From Campylobacter mucosalis (lineage in GTDB: Bacteria > Campylobacterota > Campylobacteria > Campylobacterales > Campylobacteraceae): 64,000 nt of DNA. Shown here piece after piece: positions 18,182-26,891 of this stretch (its first letter is position 1; each line of letters starts with the position of its first letter). The notes beneath the pieces were generated by a model. The model made no database searches and was not told the DNA's origin. It worked only from the letters and a program-made list of their open reading frames with translations. Made by a program: the position numbers and the translations under genes. The stretch spans positions 496,001-560,000 of the forward strand of contig NZ_CP053831.1 in the NCBI RefSeq assembly GCF_013372205.1, given 5' to 3'.

Positions 18182-18459
18182 AAGTTTTTTGGATTGTTGT
18201 GTTTAAAAATTGATAAAATTCTAATACTATCCTTAGAAATTTCAAACACAACTATATATCCTTTAAAAATCAAATCCCTTATGCTCTCTTTATCCATTGT
18301 TTTGTTTTTACGAAAACGATAAGGCATATCAGCTATACTGGCAATTTTATCATAAAGTTGACTATGAAACTCCACCGCTCTTTGTATGCTATCTTGTGAT
18401 ATGAAGTCTAAAATTTGTATCAAATTCTCATCAAAATTTTCAGTAAAAACTATCCTCAT
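18178..18459 (-). CDS. parE: ParE/RelE-family toxin
   Basis: 93-residue toxin of the ParE branch (MRIVFTENFDENL, RDLIFKGYIVVFEI, IRILSIFKHN). ParE proteins typically poison gyrase; RelE relatives cut mRNA. Overlaps the upstream 86-residue gene by four bases. Key surface residues look intact, so it is probably functional. It ends flush against the convergent aminotransferase gene. Confidence 0.75.
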   Translation of the reverse strand: MRIVFTENFDENLIQILDFISQDSIQRAVEFHSQLYDKIASIADMPYRFRKNKTMDKESIRDLIFKGYIVVFEISKDSIRILSIFKHNNPKNF

Positions 18460-18716
18460 ATATTAGCGCCCAGCTTTTTTAGATGATTTTTTGAGCGCTC
18501 TCTCATCTCATCAAATTCGTATAGCTTTAGCTCGTTACTATCTAGTTTTCTTACTATATCTTTTAGTTTTAATGCGTCCGCTTTACTTATATCGCACTCA
18601 TCATCTCTTTGAAAAACAGCCGTCGGATCTATTTTAAAAAGCAGAGCTTTTAAGGCTTCTATGGTTGCTTCATCAGCCTGTGTTTGTATACTTATTGATG
18701 TCACCTGTTTCTCCAT
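18456..18716 (-). CDS. Putative antitoxin, middle gene of three-gene TA locus
   Basis: 86-residue acidic protein, no recognised domain. The N-terminal part (TSISIQTQADEATIEALKALL) could be a small DNA-binding or dimerisation unit and the C-terminal helix (FDEMRERSKNHLKKLG) resembles the toxin-wrapping tail of ParD-type antitoxins. It overlaps the toxin by four bases and the upstream gene by 16. Antitoxin role inferred from position. Confidence 0.55.
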   Translation of the reverse strand: MEKQVTSISIQTQADEATIEALKALLFKIDPTAVFQRDDECDISKADALKLKDIVRKLDSNELKLYEFDEMRERSKNHLKKLGANI

Positions 18717-18940
18717 AATCGCAGCCCCAACTCCTTATAAAGCTCTTTTGCACTAATGCCCTTTTTGCCACTTTTGATATACTTAGAGTATTCATCCTCT
18801 GCTTTTTTCATATCTTGCAACTCCTCCAAAAACTCTATCACTGCACCCTCTATCACATTTTGTGCTGTGGTATTTTTCTCTTTTGCGTAGTTTAAAAGCA
18901 AATTCTGCATATCTTTTGAAAGGTTTAACGCTACATCCAT
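18701..18940 (-). CDS. RHH-type RelB/DUF6290-like antitoxin, first gene of TA locus
   Basis: 79-residue protein with the layout of short ribbon-helix-helix antitoxins: an N-terminal strand (MDVALNLSKDMQNLL), two helices, and the C-terminal signature ISAKELYKELGL. Such genes normally sit directly before a RelE/ParE toxin; here the 86-residue gene intervenes. It overlaps that gene by 16 bases. It probably autoregulates the operon. Confidence 0.6.
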   Translation of the reverse strand: MDVALNLSKDMQNLLLNYAKEKNTTAQNVIEGAVIEFLEELQDMKKAEDEYSKYIKSGKKGISAKELYKELGLRLWRNR

Positions 18941-19124
18941 TTTACACCTCGTGATTTTACCTGTAATTATACATTTTCAAGCTTACACTTACATTACTAA
19001 CCTTAATAATTCCCACTTTTTAGTAAACACTTAGTAACAAAATTTAAAAATGATGGATAAATTTTAAGCACATGTTAAGAATTTTTAGTTATTATTCATT
19101 TACATTTTTTTAAAAGGAGAACAA

Positions 19125-20426
19125 ATGAAATTAACAAAAGTTAGTTTAGCAGCATTGGTTGCACTAGGTGCGTTTTCAAGCGTAGCTTCAGCTACTCCAC
19201 TTGAAGAAGCTATTAAAAATGTAGATATAAGTGGTTTTGCTAGATACAGATACACAAATAATGATATTCATTTCAAAGGTAAAAAAGACGGTGACAAAAC
19301 TGATATAGGCAACCACAGAGCAGGACATCAGTTTAGAATGATTACAAACTTCAAAGCAGCTATCGATGATAACTTCTTTGGCGTTATAGGTCTAAGATAC
19401 AACGCAACCGATCATTCTGGCGATAGCAACGGTGATGCTTGGAAAGATGATAAAATAGTTACAGATGGACATAAGGATCTTGATGTATCAAATACTACAG
19501 GAACATTTAACGTTCATCAGTTCTACCTAGGCTATACAGCTGGTAATACTACTATCACAGCTGGTAAGCAAGTTCTTGGTACATTCTTTACAGATGACCT
19601 AGTAGGTACTGGCGTAAAAGTAGTAAATACAGATATCACAGGTCTTACTCTAGCAGCACTTGCTGTTGACGCTCTTGATAATAGCTCATTTTCAGATGGC
19701 GGTCTTTGGGATGCAGTTAGAAGCAATAAGTATGACACAGGTAACTTATATGGCGTAGCTGCTATTGGCTCTTATGATCCAGTGGCTTTCCAACTATGGT
19801 ATGCTAGCCTAACAAACGTAGCTGACCTGCTAGGTGTTGAAGTAAGTAGCGATATAGCTATAAATGATAATGTAGCATTTGGCTTAAAAGGTCAGTTTGT
19901 AAACAACAGTGCTGATAAAGTTATGAAAAGTCCTAGCGCAAAAGCAGACTACAGCGACGGTCGCTTCTATGCATTTGAAGCTACTACAGAGCTATTTGGT
20001 GCTGAGCTAGGTGCTGGATATATCAACTGGAAGGCTAAAGACTACGCTAAAAAAACTACAGGCACTACATCATTTACATTTGAAGACCAAGGCTCTTTGA
20101 TTGATGCAGGTGAGCAGCACGCAGACTGGAATGACTATACAGCTGCTAAAGGTAAAGGTAGCGTATGGTTCTTAAATGCTGGATATAGATTTGATAAATT
20201 CTTTGTAGGTGCTGACTACGTTCAAGGAACAAAGAAATTTGCTGAAGCAGATACCAAGAAAGAGAAATTCAAAGAGGTTGTTGCAAGAGCAAGCTATAAA
20301 TACAGCAAAAAGCTAACATTCACAACTTGGTACTCTAATGCTGAAATCAAGAATTTCAAACACGATGATCATACTGGTAAGCTAGAAAGCGACAGATACA
20401 GATTTGAGGCTAAATACTCATTCTAA
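19125..20426 (+). CDS. porA: Major outer membrane porin (Campylobacter MOMP family)
   Basis: 433-residue outer membrane beta-barrel. Signal peptide of 22-24 residues (ending VASA) is followed by TPLEEAIKNVDISGFARYRY, the family start. The rest alternates short amphipathic strands and polar loops and ends in aromatic Phe (EAKYSF), the outer-membrane assembly signal. Codon use is more regular than in neighbours, as expected for a highly expressed gene. It lies between two toxin-antitoxin loci. Confidence 0.85.
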   Translation: MKLTKVSLAALVALGAFSSVASATPLEEAIKNVDISGFARYRYTNNDIHFKGKKDGDKTDIGNHRAGHQFRMITNFKAAIDDNFFGVIGLRYNATDHSGDSNGDAWKDDKIVTDGHKDLDVSNTTGTFNVHQFYLGYTAGNTTITAGKQVLGTFFTDDLVGTGVKVVNTDITGLTLAALAVDALDNSSFSDGGLWDAVRSNKYDTGNLYGVAAIGSYDPVAFQLWYASLTNVADLLGVEVSSDIAINDNVAFGLKGQFVNNSADKVMKSPSAKADYSDGRFYAFEATTELFGAELGAGYINWKAKDYAKKTTGTTSFTFEDQGSLIDAGEQHADWNDYTAAKGKGSVWFLNAGYRFDKFFVGADYVQGTKKFAEADTKKEKFKEVVARASYKYSKKLTFTTWYSNAEIKNFKHDDHTGKLESDRYRFEAKYSF

Positions 20427-20432
20427 TCCCAT

Positions 20433-20450
20433 AGCCCCTCCCCAGGGGCT
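20433..20450 (+). terminator. Terminator after porin gene
   Basis: AGCCCCT-CCCC-AGGGGCT, a 7-base perfect stem with a pyrimidine-rich tail (actctctcct) rather than a pure T-run. Confidence 0.65.
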
Positions 20451-20478
20451 ACTCTCTCCTACAAACTATTCACATTTT

Positions 20479-20489
20479 TATAATATAAT
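20479..20489 (+). promoter_or_regulatory. -10 region of dinJ-like gene
   Basis: Two overlapping TATAAT copies (20479-20484 and 20484-20489) about 36-45 bases before the antitoxin start. Confidence 0.4.
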
Positions 20490-20524
20490 AACCATACACG
20501 ATAAATACATAGTAAGGATAAAGT

Positions 20525-20776
20525 ATGGCTATTATAAACATAAGAGTTACAGACAGCGATAAAAAAGACCTTGAAGAGATTTTGGGGCAAATAGGACTTA
20601 ACCTGTCGGTTGCCACAAATGCTTTTTACAAGCAGGTCATAATGCAGGGCAAAATTCCATTTGAGCTAAAAGCTGACCCTTTTTACTCAAAAAAGAACAT
20701 ATCAAGGCTAGAAAAATCAATATCTCAGCTAAATCAAAACGGCGGGACAATCCACGAAGTGATAAAAGATGATTAA
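20525..20776 (+). CDS. dinJ: RelB/DinJ-family antitoxin with broken partner
   Basis: 83-residue antitoxin. The N-terminal RHH strand and helices (INIRVTDSDKKDLEEILGQIGLN, LSVATNAFYKQVIMQGKIPFEL) match the RelB/DinJ family, which binds operator DNA and neutralises a YafQ/YoeB-type toxin. The gene is intact, but the overlapping downstream toxin reading frame is destroyed, leaving an orphan antitoxin. Confidence 0.85.
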   Translation: MAIINIRVTDSDKKDLEEILGQIGLNLSVATNAFYKQVIMQGKIPFELKADPFYSKKNISRLEKSISQLNQNGGTIHEVIKDD

Positions 20777-20935
20777 AATGTGGAGTGACGAAGCGAGGGA
20801 TGAGTTTTGCTACTAAAAGGAAATTTAGCCCCATTCTGGAATAGGCGAATTGATGATAAAAACAGGCTCGTTTATAAAATCATTGGCGACATAATATAAA
20901 TCGCACAATGTGGCTCACACTACAAAGATAAGTAA
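20769..20935 (+). pseudogene. Remnant of a YoeB/Txe-family toxin gene
   Basis: An ATG overlapping the antitoxin stop begins MIKMWSDEARDEFCY and hits a stop at 20814. In another frame 20834-20896 reads FWNRRIDDKNRLVYKIIGDII, then a stop, then IAQCGSHYKDK to 20935. These pieces match the C-terminal core of YoeB/Txe mRNA interferases (W-x-R-R-I, K-x-R-L-V-Y-K, C-x-x-H-Y). The middle of the gene is deleted, and a frameshift and an in-frame stop are present. Confidence 0.75.
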
Positions 20936-20963
20936 AAATAATACAAATTTTATTTATTTTGTG

Positions 20964-20969
20964 TATAAT
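20964..20969 (+). promoter_or_regulatory. -10 box of hicAB
   Basis: TATAAT preceded by GTG, 21 bases before the hicA ATG. Confidence 0.45.
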
Positions 20970-20990
20970 CTTGTGTAGAAAAGGTATAAA

Positions 20991-21227
20991 ATGAGCAGAT
21001 ACGATAAAATTCTAGATAAAATTTCAAACAATCCAAAAAATGTGAGTTTTGATGAGCTTAGAGCGATTTTAGAGTATGTTGGATTTAAACTCGTGCGGAC
21101 AAACGGCTCTCATCATATCTTTGAATACGGCACACGTGCAATAGTCGTGCCACGACATAAGCCAGTTAAAGAAATTTACGTTAAAAATGCCATAAAACTA
21201 ATACTTGAAATAAGGGGCGAAAAATGA
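20991..21227 (+). CDS. hicA: HicA-family mRNA interferase toxin
   Basis: 78-residue HicA toxin. Double-stranded-RNA-binding-like fold with the catalytic His in TNGSHHIFEYG and a C-terminal VPRHKPVKEIYVKNAIK. It cuts mRNA in the cytoplasm when not bound by HicB. A little longer than classical HicA because of an N-terminal NPKNVSFDEL extension common in the family. Overlaps hicB by four bases. Confidence 0.85.
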   Translation: MSRYDKILDKISNNPKNVSFDELRAILEYVGFKLVRTNGSHHIFEYGTRAIVVPRHKPVKEIYVKNAIKLILEIRGEK

Positions 21228-21583
21228 AAAAAGACATAAATTACTATCTAAATTTACCATATGAAATTAAAATCGTGCGACTTGATGACGGCGACTACTA
21301 CGCACAATACGCAGACGCAAGGTTAAATAAACTCGTGCTAATGAGTGGTGACGGCAAAACTCCAAACGAAGCTGTAGATGATTTACAAAATGCCTTTAAA
21401 AGCTATTTAGAATACGCCATAGAAGCTGGACGCGAAATCCCAGAGCCATACGATGAAAATAAAAAAGTGCGTGTAAATGTAAGCTTATCGCAAGGACTGC
21501 TAAATTCCATAGATAGCGTGAGTAAAAATCGCTCGGCATTTTTAGAAAAAGCAGCGAGTATGGCGTTAGCAAACGCCTTTTAA
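21224..21583 (+). CDS. hicB: HicB-family antitoxin
   Basis: 119-residue antitoxin. The degenerate RNase H-like N-terminal domain (YEIKIVRLDDGDYYAQYADA, GDGKTPNEAVDDLQNA) masks HicA; the C-terminal part (VRVNVSLSQGLLNSIDSVSKNRSAFLEKAA) is a ribbon-helix-helix for autoregulation. The stop codon is immediately followed by the CCA end of the convergent tRNA-Ala gene with no spacer. Confidence 0.85.
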   Translation: MKKDINYYLNLPYEIKIVRLDDGDYYAQYADARLNKLVLMSGDGKTPNEAVDDLQNAFKSYLEYAIEAGREIPEPYDENKKVRVNVSLSQGLLNSIDSVSKNRSAFLEKAASMALANAF

Positions 21584-21659
<76 letters not shown>

Positions 21660-21778
21660 AAAAAGATTTTGTATTTTACACAAAAAATTCTTACAAAATT
21701 TTGAAATTTTATGAATTTTAATCAAAATAAAATAAATTTTTAAGCAAAAATCAGATAGAATTACAACTTCAAAATGAC

Positions 21779-21853
21779 GCGGGAATAGCTCAGGGGTAGA
21801 GCACAACCTTGCCAAGGTTGGGGTCGCGAGTTCGAATCTCGTTTCCCGCTCCA
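21779..21853 (+). tRNA. tRNA-Gly (anticodon GCC)
   Basis: Acceptor GCGGGAA/TTCCCGC, anticodon loop TTGCCAA giving GCC, T-loop TTCGAAT, encoded CCA. First of three closely spaced tRNA genes. Confidence 0.96.
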
Positions 21854-21861
21854 TTTGATTT

Positions 21862-21947
21862 GCCCAGGTGGTGGAATGGTAGACACAAGGGACTTAAAAT
21901 CCCTCGGATTTTTTTCCGTGCCGGTTCAAGTCCGGCTCTGGGCACCA
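21862..21947 (+). tRNA. tRNA-Leu (anticodon TAA)
   Basis: 86 bases with the long variable arm of a class II tRNA. Acceptor GCCCAGG with CTCTGGGC region, anticodon loop CTTAAAA giving TAA, encoded CCA. Eight bases after tRNA-Gly. Confidence 0.96.
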
Positions 21948-21961
21948 CTTATAAAAGCTAA

Positions 21962-22035
21962 GGCGACATGGCCAAGTGGTAAGGCAGAAGCCTGCAAAGC
22001 TTTTACCCCCGGTTCGAATCCGGGTGTCGCCTCCA
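21962..22035 (+). tRNA. tRNA-Cys (anticodon GCA)
   Basis: Acceptor GGCGACA/TGTCGCC, anticodon loop CTGCAAA giving GCA, T-loop TTCGAAT, encoded CCA. 14 bases after tRNA-Leu, so Gly-Leu-Cys likely form one transcript. Confidence 0.96.
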
Positions 22036-22058
22036 AATAAAACAAAGATGAGGAAAAG

Positions 22059-22211
22059 ATGAAAATTTTATCTTTTTTATTAGCTTTTGTATTTTTTGCT
22101 GGTTGTTCTAATACGTGGCACGGCATTAAAGAGGATACAAACAACGCTACTGAATGGACTAAAGAAAAGGTCAATAGTGGTGCAACGTATATAAAAGAAA
22201 AGACAGAGTAG
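22059..22211 (+). CDS. Small entericidin-like lipoprotein
   Basis: 50-residue protein: signal peptide MKILSFLLAFVFFAGC with lipobox FAGC (Cys16), then SNTWHGIKEDTNNATEW, which follows the entericidin EcnA/EcnB pattern (C-N/S-T-x-x-G-I/V-x-x-D). It begins 24 bases after tRNA-Cys with aggaaaag as ribosome site, so it may be read from the tRNA transcript. Entericidins are small inner-leaflet lipoproteins linked to stationary-phase lysis; its role here is unknown. Confidence 0.7.
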   Translation: MKILSFLLAFVFFAGCSNTWHGIKEDTNNATEWTKEKVNSGATYIKEKTE

Positions 22212-22240
22212 CGTTATAGCCAATTTTAAGAAAAATCTGC

Positions 22241-22246
22241 TATAAT
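22241..22246 (+). promoter_or_regulatory. -10 box of tRNA-Ser
   Basis: Extended -10, TGCTATAAT, ending 21 bases before the mature tRNA 5' end. Confidence 0.55.
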
Positions 22247-22267
22247 CACAAAATCTTTTTAATCTTT

Positions 22268-22357
22268 CGGGAGATGGCTGAGCGGTCGAAAGCGGCGGTC
22301 TTGAAAACCGTTGAGGTGTGAAAGCCTCCTGGGGTTCGAATCCCTATCTCCCGGCCA
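22268..22357 (+). tRNA. tRNA-Ser (anticodon TGA)
   Basis: 90 bases with long variable arm. Acceptor CGGGAGA/TCTCCCG, anticodon loop CTTGAAA giving TGA, T-loop TTCGAAT, encoded CCA. Convergent with the PhnA-like gene four bases away. Confidence 0.95.
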
Positions 22358-22361
22358 TACA

Positions 22362-22571
22362 TTATGCTTTTTTAAGAAATTCTGTTTTTAGTACTATCAC
22401 TCCCATTTTGTCTATTTTGCCCTCTATCTCTTTATCGTTGCTTGTTAGCCTTATGTTTTTTACCATTGTTCCGCGTTTTAGTGTCGCTCCAGCACCTTTT
22501 ACCTTTAGATCTTTTACTAGAGTTACATTATCTCCGTCGTTTAGTTGTGTTCCATTAGCGTCTTTTGCCAT
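22362..22571 (-). CDS. PhnA/YjdM C-terminal-type small protein
   Basis: 69-residue protein corresponding to the C-terminal domain of PhnA/YjdM (DANGTQLNDGDNVTLVKDLKVKG, KRGTMVKNIRLT, EGKIDKMGVIVLKTEFLKK). The N-terminal zinc ribbon of the larger family is missing, a form also found as stand-alone genes. No phosphonate genes nearby; cellular role unknown. Confidence 0.75.
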   Translation of the reverse strand: MAKDANGTQLNDGDNVTLVKDLKVKGAGATLKRGTMVKNIRLTSNDKEIEGKIDKMGVIVLKTEFLKKA

Positions 22572-22723
22572 ATTCTATCCTTTGTTGAGTTTGTTTCTTT
22601 AAAATTTTGGTTCTTAAAACCACCATAAGTTTGACTTTTTCCACCGTGCATATCTATTTTTTGACTAGTTTGGTTTGCTATTAAACAGCTAAAAAATATC
22701 AAAATAGAAGCTAAAATTTTCAT
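22541..22723 (-). CDS. Small secreted protein, unknown
   Basis: 60-residue reading frame with a clear signal peptide (MKILASILIFFSCLIA) and a polar remainder (KIDMHGGKSQTYGGFKN). It overlaps the PhnA-like gene by 31 bases and starts just after the ppa terminator. Real coding is plausible because of the signal peptide; no family recognised. Confidence 0.45.
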   Translation of the reverse strand: MKILASILIFFSCLIANQTSQKIDMHGGKSQTYGGFKNQNFKETNSTKDRIWQKTLMEHN

Positions 22724-22732
22724 ATTAAATCC

Positions 22733-22753
22733 AAAAAAGCCCCAAAAAGGGGC
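22733..22753 (-). terminator. Terminator of the adk-ppa unit
   Basis: On the minus strand GCCCC-TTTTT-GGGGC followed by TTTTTT, just after the ppa stop. Confidence 0.8.
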
Positions 22754-22757
22754 AATA

Positions 22758-23276
22758 TTATTTGTAGTTTTTGATAGCAGATTCTAAAATTTCAGTCGCT
22801 TTTTCTTTATCGCCAAAATCCTTAACCTTAACCCACTTGTTAGGCTCTAAAATTTTATATGTTTCAAAGAAATTTTTAATGCGATTTAGCGTAGCCTCTG
22901 GCAGATCCTTGTAACTTTTGATATTTTCATATCTTGGATCGATTTTGCTAACTGGTACAGCTAGAAGCTTCTCATCCATTCCGGCTTCATCTTCCATTAC
23001 TAAAACGCCTATTAGACGGCAAGGGATCACGCTACCAGCTTGAAGCGGATACTCATTTAGCACTAAAATATCTGCCGGGTCGCCATCAGCCGCTAGAGTG
23101 TTTGGCACGAAGCCATAGTTTGCAGGGTAAAACATCGCTGAGTAAAGCACACGATCAACTACGACAGCACCGCTATCTTTATCGATCTCATATTTTATGT
23201 TTGAGCCGTAAGGTATCTCGATAACGGCATTAATTTTATCAGGATTTGAACCTGCTTTAATCTTTGAAATGTCCAT
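22758..23276 (-). CDS. ppa: Inorganic pyrophosphatase
   Basis: Cytoplasmic soluble type I pyrophosphatase, 172 residues. Active-site residues visible in EIPYGSNIKYEIDK and the signature DGDPADILVL (metal-binding Asp). Removes pyrophosphate from biosynthesis. Follows adk after nine bases on the same strand. Confidence 0.95.
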   Translation of the reverse strand: MDISKIKAGSNPDKINAVIEIPYGSNIKYEIDKDSGAVVVDRVLYSAMFYPANYGFVPNTLAADGDPADILVLNEYPLQAGSVIPCRLIGVLVMEDEAGMDEKLLAVPVSKIDPRYENIKSYKDLPEATLNRIKNFFETYKILEPNKWVKVKDFGDKEKATEILESAIKNYK

Positions 23277-23285
23277 ATTTTTCCT

Positions 23286-23855
23286 TTATAGTAAATTATT
23301 TATTAAATTTTTCATATCGGCTACAATCGGCTCAATCGCACGTTCACCGTTTATGACGTGAAGCAAATTTTTGCCCTTGTAAAACTCACGTATGGCGTTA
23401 ATCGGCTCTAAATAGACCTTCATTCTGTTGTTAAACACCTCGTTGTTATCATCAGCCCCGCGCGCACGACCAAGCACTCTCTCTCTTGCCACGGCTTCGC
23501 TTACATCAACTTCAATCACGCCTTTTAGCACGATCTCGCTTTGCGATGAAAGTACTTTATCAAGCTCGCTCATCTGCTCTACGCTTCTTGGATAGCCGTC
23601 TATTACGATATTTGCTTTATCTGAACCTTTGATTGCTGAGATTATCGCATTTACGACCACTTCAAGCGGGACTAAGTTGCCCTTTGAGATGAAGCTATCA
23701 ATTAACTTTCCAAGCTCACTGCCACTAGCAACTTCCGCACGAAGTAGGTCACCAGTTGAGAAGTGAGCAAAAGTGCTATCTGCTTTTGCGATTAGGTCTG
23801 CGTCGGTGGTTTTACCGCTTCCTGGAGCACCGATGATTAAAAATAATTTTTTCAT
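23286..23855 (-). CDS. adk: Adenylate kinase
   Basis: Interconverts AMP + ATP and 2 ADP. P-loop GAPGSGKTT at residues 8-16, AMP-site [11 protein letters not shown], and the DGYPRS motif. 189 residues, the short-lid form. Probably forms one transcript with ppa. Confidence 0.95.
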   Translation of the reverse strand: MKKLFLIIGAPGSGKTTDADLIAKADSTFAHFSTGDLLRAEVASGSELGKLIDSFISKGNLVPLEVVVNAIISAIKGSDKANIVIDGYPRSVEQMSELDKVLSSQSEIVLKGVIEVDVSEAVARERVLGRARGADDNNEVFNNRMKVYLEPINAIREFYKGKNLLHVINGERAIEPIVADMKNLINNLL

Positions 23856-24058
23856 AATTTGTCCTTCTTGGCTTCATCTCGCTTCATCATACTTTGTTGA
23901 TTTTAAAATCGCTTAATCTGATTTTGCGATATTGTGCCGTAATTTATATCTTAAAACGTTGTTTTGGCTTGTCTTTTTGCTTTATACGTCGTTGAAATTT
24001 TCAAATTTCGCCTAGTCTAAAACAAAAATATTTTACCACGTTTTTTATTTAAAAGTAC

Positions 24059-24082
24059 CAAAAAGCTAAATTTGGCTTTTTG
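24059..24082 (-). terminator. Terminator-like hairpin after aspS
   Basis: CAAAAAGC-TAAATTTG-GCTTTTTG inverted repeat 11 bases after the aspS stop. AT-rich and weak. The rest of the 237-base gap to adk shows no gene. Confidence 0.5.
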
Positions 24083-24092
24083 ACACAAACTT

Positions 24093-25847
24093 TTACTTCT
24101 GCTCTTTTTCCCTAAGTCTTAATCCAAGCTCACGCAACTGCTCGCTATTTGCCTCGCTAGGTGCTTTTGTGAGTGGGCATTGAGCGCGTTGGGTCTTTGG
24201 AAATGCTATGACATCGCGAATCGAGCTTGATTTAGTCGCCAACATTATAAGGCGGTCAAAACCTATTGCTATACCGCCGTGCGGTGGTGCACCAAAGCTA
24301 AGTGCGTCAAGCAAGAAGCCAAATTTCTCTCTTTGCTCGGCTTCATCAATACCAAGAAGCTTAAAGACCTTTTGCTGAATCTCATTTTTGTGAATTCTCA
24401 CACTACCGCCACCAAGCTCAAAGCCGTTTAATACCACATCGTGAGCGACTGAAAGGATATCTTCTAAATCAGGCTCGTCAATGTTTTTTGGCAATGTAAA
24501 TGGGTGGTGCATAGCCGAATACGAGCCGTCATCATTTTGCTCAAACATAGGAAAATCAAGCACCCATAAAAATTCCATTTTTTCTTGGTCAATTATACCC
24601 ATTTGCTCAGCTAAGAAAATTCTAAATCGCCCCATATAATCAAGCACGATTTTTTTGCGACCCGCTCCAAAAAATACGACATCACCGACCTTTAAATTGC
24701 ACCTTGAAACGATTAAAGCAAGATCACTTTCAGAGAAAAATTTACAAAGCGGACCTTTTAAGCCGTCTTCTTTCATTTGAAAATATCCAAGCCCTTGTGC
24801 ACCGAATTTTCGCACAAATTCTTCAAATCTATTCATCTCACGTTTAGAGAAAATATTATCTCCGTTTGGCACTTTTAGGGCTTTTATGCGGTTTTTCTTA
24901 GGATCTTTTGCGATTGATGAGAAAATTTCGTTTGTCGAACGCTCAAAAATATCAATCACATCAACCATTTTAAGGTCATACCTTAAATCCGGTTTATCAG
25001 AGCCATATGTTTCAGTCGCTTCTTTGTAGCTCATTCTGCGAAATGGCGTTTTTATCTCGTATCCACAAGCACTAAAAATATCTTTTAGCATATTTTCAGC
25101 CATATTTAAAATATCTTCTTGCTCAATAAAGCTCATCTCAACGTCAATTTGTGTAAATTCTGGCTGTCTATCCGCTCTTAAATCCTCATCTCTAAAACAC
25201 TTTGCTATCTGAAAATATCTATCAAATCCAGAACACATCAAAAGCTGTTTAAAAAGCTGTGGGCTTTGTGGCAACGCATAAAACTGCCCTGGATAGACGC
25301 GACTTGGCACTAAATAATCCCTAGCACCCTCTGGCGTGGCACGTGTTAAAATCGGTGTTTCAAATTCTATAAAGCCCATTTTTTCAAGGCTGTTTCTAGC
25401 CGCGATAGCTGCACGAGAACGCATTTTAAAGATATTTTGCAAACGCTCATTTCTTAAATCCAAAAAGCGATATTTTAAGCGAATATCCTCATTTACGCTC
25501 TCATCGCCTATCATAAATGGCAACGCCTCGCTTGGATTTTCAAGGATTATCTTATCTGCTACCACCTCTATCTGCCCAGTTTTTAGGCGTGGATTTACAA
25601 GTCCTTCACCCCTAGCTCTAACCTTGCCTTTTACTCTTAAAACATACTCATCTCTTACATGTGATGCGATCTCGTGCGAGTCCTTGCTATCTGCTGGGTC
25701 GCAAACTATCTGTATAAGCCCTGTGCGGTCGCGAAGGTCTAAAAATATGACTCCGCCGTGATCTCTATATGTATTTACCCAGCCACAAAGCGTCACCTCT
25801 TTGCCGATATCAGCAGTCGTTAAATCAGTGCAGTAATGACTTCTCAT
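24093..25847 (-). CDS. aspS: Aspartyl-tRNA synthetase
   Basis: Class II synthetase of 584 residues, bacterial type with the GAD insertion. N-terminal anticodon-binding OB fold ([23 protein letters not shown]), motif 2 [18 protein letters not shown] and motif 3 [11 protein letters not shown]. Possibly non-discriminating (also charges tRNA-Asn), as is usual in this class, but this is not decidable here. Confidence 0.96.
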   Translation of the reverse strand: MRSHYCTDLTTADIGKEVTLCGWVNTYRDHGGVIFLDLRDRTGLIQIVCDPADSKDSHEIASHVRDEYVLRVKGKVRARGEGLVNPRLKTGQIEVVADKIILENPSEALPFMIGDESVNEDIRLKYRFLDLRNERLQNIFKMRSRAAIAARNSLEKMGFIEFETPILTRATPEGARDYLVPSRVYPGQFYALPQSPQLFKQLLMCSGFDRYFQIAKCFRDEDLRADRQPEFTQIDVEMSFIEQEDILNMAENMLKDIFSACGYEIKTPFRRMSYKEATETYGSDKPDLRYDLKMVDVIDIFERSTNEIFSSIAKDPKKNRIKALKVPNGDNIFSKREMNRFEEFVRKFGAQGLGYFQMKEDGLKGPLCKFFSESDLALIVSRCNLKVGDVVFFGAGRKKIVLDYMGRFRIFLAEQMGIIDQEKMEFLWVLDFPMFEQNDDGSYSAMHHPFTLPKNIDEPDLEDILSVAHDVVLNGFELGGGSVRIHKNEIQQKVFKLLGIDEAEQREKFGFLLDALSFGAPPHGGIAIGFDRLIMLATKSSSIRDVIAFPKTQRAQCPLTKAPSEANSEQLRELGLRLREKEQK

Positions 25848-26033
25848 AGATTTTTAGTCGTCTTACGTTTGAAATTTTCAAACCGCAACTCTCCTTTCTT
25901 GATTATAAAACTGGGCAATTTTATTGAAATTTGGTTTAAAAATAAGTAAAAAGCAAAGGTTTAAGTCATTGTGTTTTTAAACATTAAAGGTTTTTTTGAT
26001 AATATACGCAATAAAATTTTTAAAGAAAATAGT

Positions 26034-26891
26034 ATGAGTTTGGACTATAAAAGTGTAAAATTTGTCGGTCTTATCGCTAAAAAAACACCTGATTTGAATA
26101 GAAATTTTAAAATTCTAACAGAAATTTTAAAGAGCTATGGCGTTGAAATTTTGCTTGAGTTAGGTTGTGCAAAAGCACTAAATTTAAGCGGTTTTGAACT
26201 TAAAAATTTAGCACAAAGATCTGATTTTTTAATCTGCCTTGGTGGCGACGGAACTATCATCTCAACGTGTAGAAAATTAGCTGAAATTTCCCCATTTGTG
26301 CTTGGCATCCACGCTGGAAGACTTGGCTTTTTAACAGACATCACAATGAGTCAGGCAAATGATTTTTTTAGGCAGTTTTTTGCTGGAAATTTCATAATAG
26401 AAGAGCCATTTATGCTTGATGTCATTTTAAACAAAAAAGACGGCACAAACGGAGAAAAACTAGCCTTTAACGACGCTGTTATAATGCGTTTTAAACCCGC
26501 TAGTATCGCAAGTGTTGACGCTTTTGTAAATGGTAAAATTTTCAACTCATACTTTGGCGACGGCTTAATCGCTGCAACGCCTGTTGGCTCAACGGCTTAC
26601 AATATGAGTGCTAGTGGCGCAATCATCTATCCATTAAGTGATGTTTTTACGCTAACACCGATATGTTCGCACTCTTTAACGCAAAGACCAGTTATCTTGC
26701 CAAGCGACTTTTGCGTTGAGCTTAGGGCGTATAAAGATGAGGTTTTAGTTATTGACGGGCAGGATACGTTTAGTATGAGAGATTATGATAGTGTCGGCAT
26801 TAGACTTAGTAAAAAAAGAGCAAGACTAATCCGTCACGTTGGGCGTGATTATTTTCAAATCTTAAAAGAGAAACTTCGCTGGGGACATTGA
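26034..26891 (+). CDS. nadK: NAD kinase
   Basis: Phosphorylates NAD to NADP. Signature GGDGTIIS and the [21 protein letters not shown] motifs are present. The ATG at 26034 gives 285 residues, the usual length; the frame continues to a GTG at 25971, which would add 21 unlike residues. Its stop overlaps the recN ATG by one base. Confidence 0.92.
   Translation: MSLDYKSVKFVGLIAKKTPDLNRNFKILTEILKSYGVEILLELGCAKALNLSGFELKNLAQRSDFLICLGGDGTIISTCRKLAEISPFVLGIHAGRLGFLTDITMSQANDFFRQFFAGNFIIEEPFMLDVILNKKDGTNGEKLAFNDAVIMRFKPASIASVDAFVNGKIFNSYFGDGLIAATPVGSTAYNMSASGAIIYPLSDVFTLTPICSHSLTQRPVILPSDFCVELRAYKDEVLVIDGQDTFSMRDYDSVGIRLSKKRARLIRHVGRDYFQILKEKLRWGH

Noticed and set aside
23856-24092. Possible gene or RNA in the gap between adk and aspS
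   Set aside because: No start with ribosome site and no stable fold other than the terminator-like hairpin near aspS.
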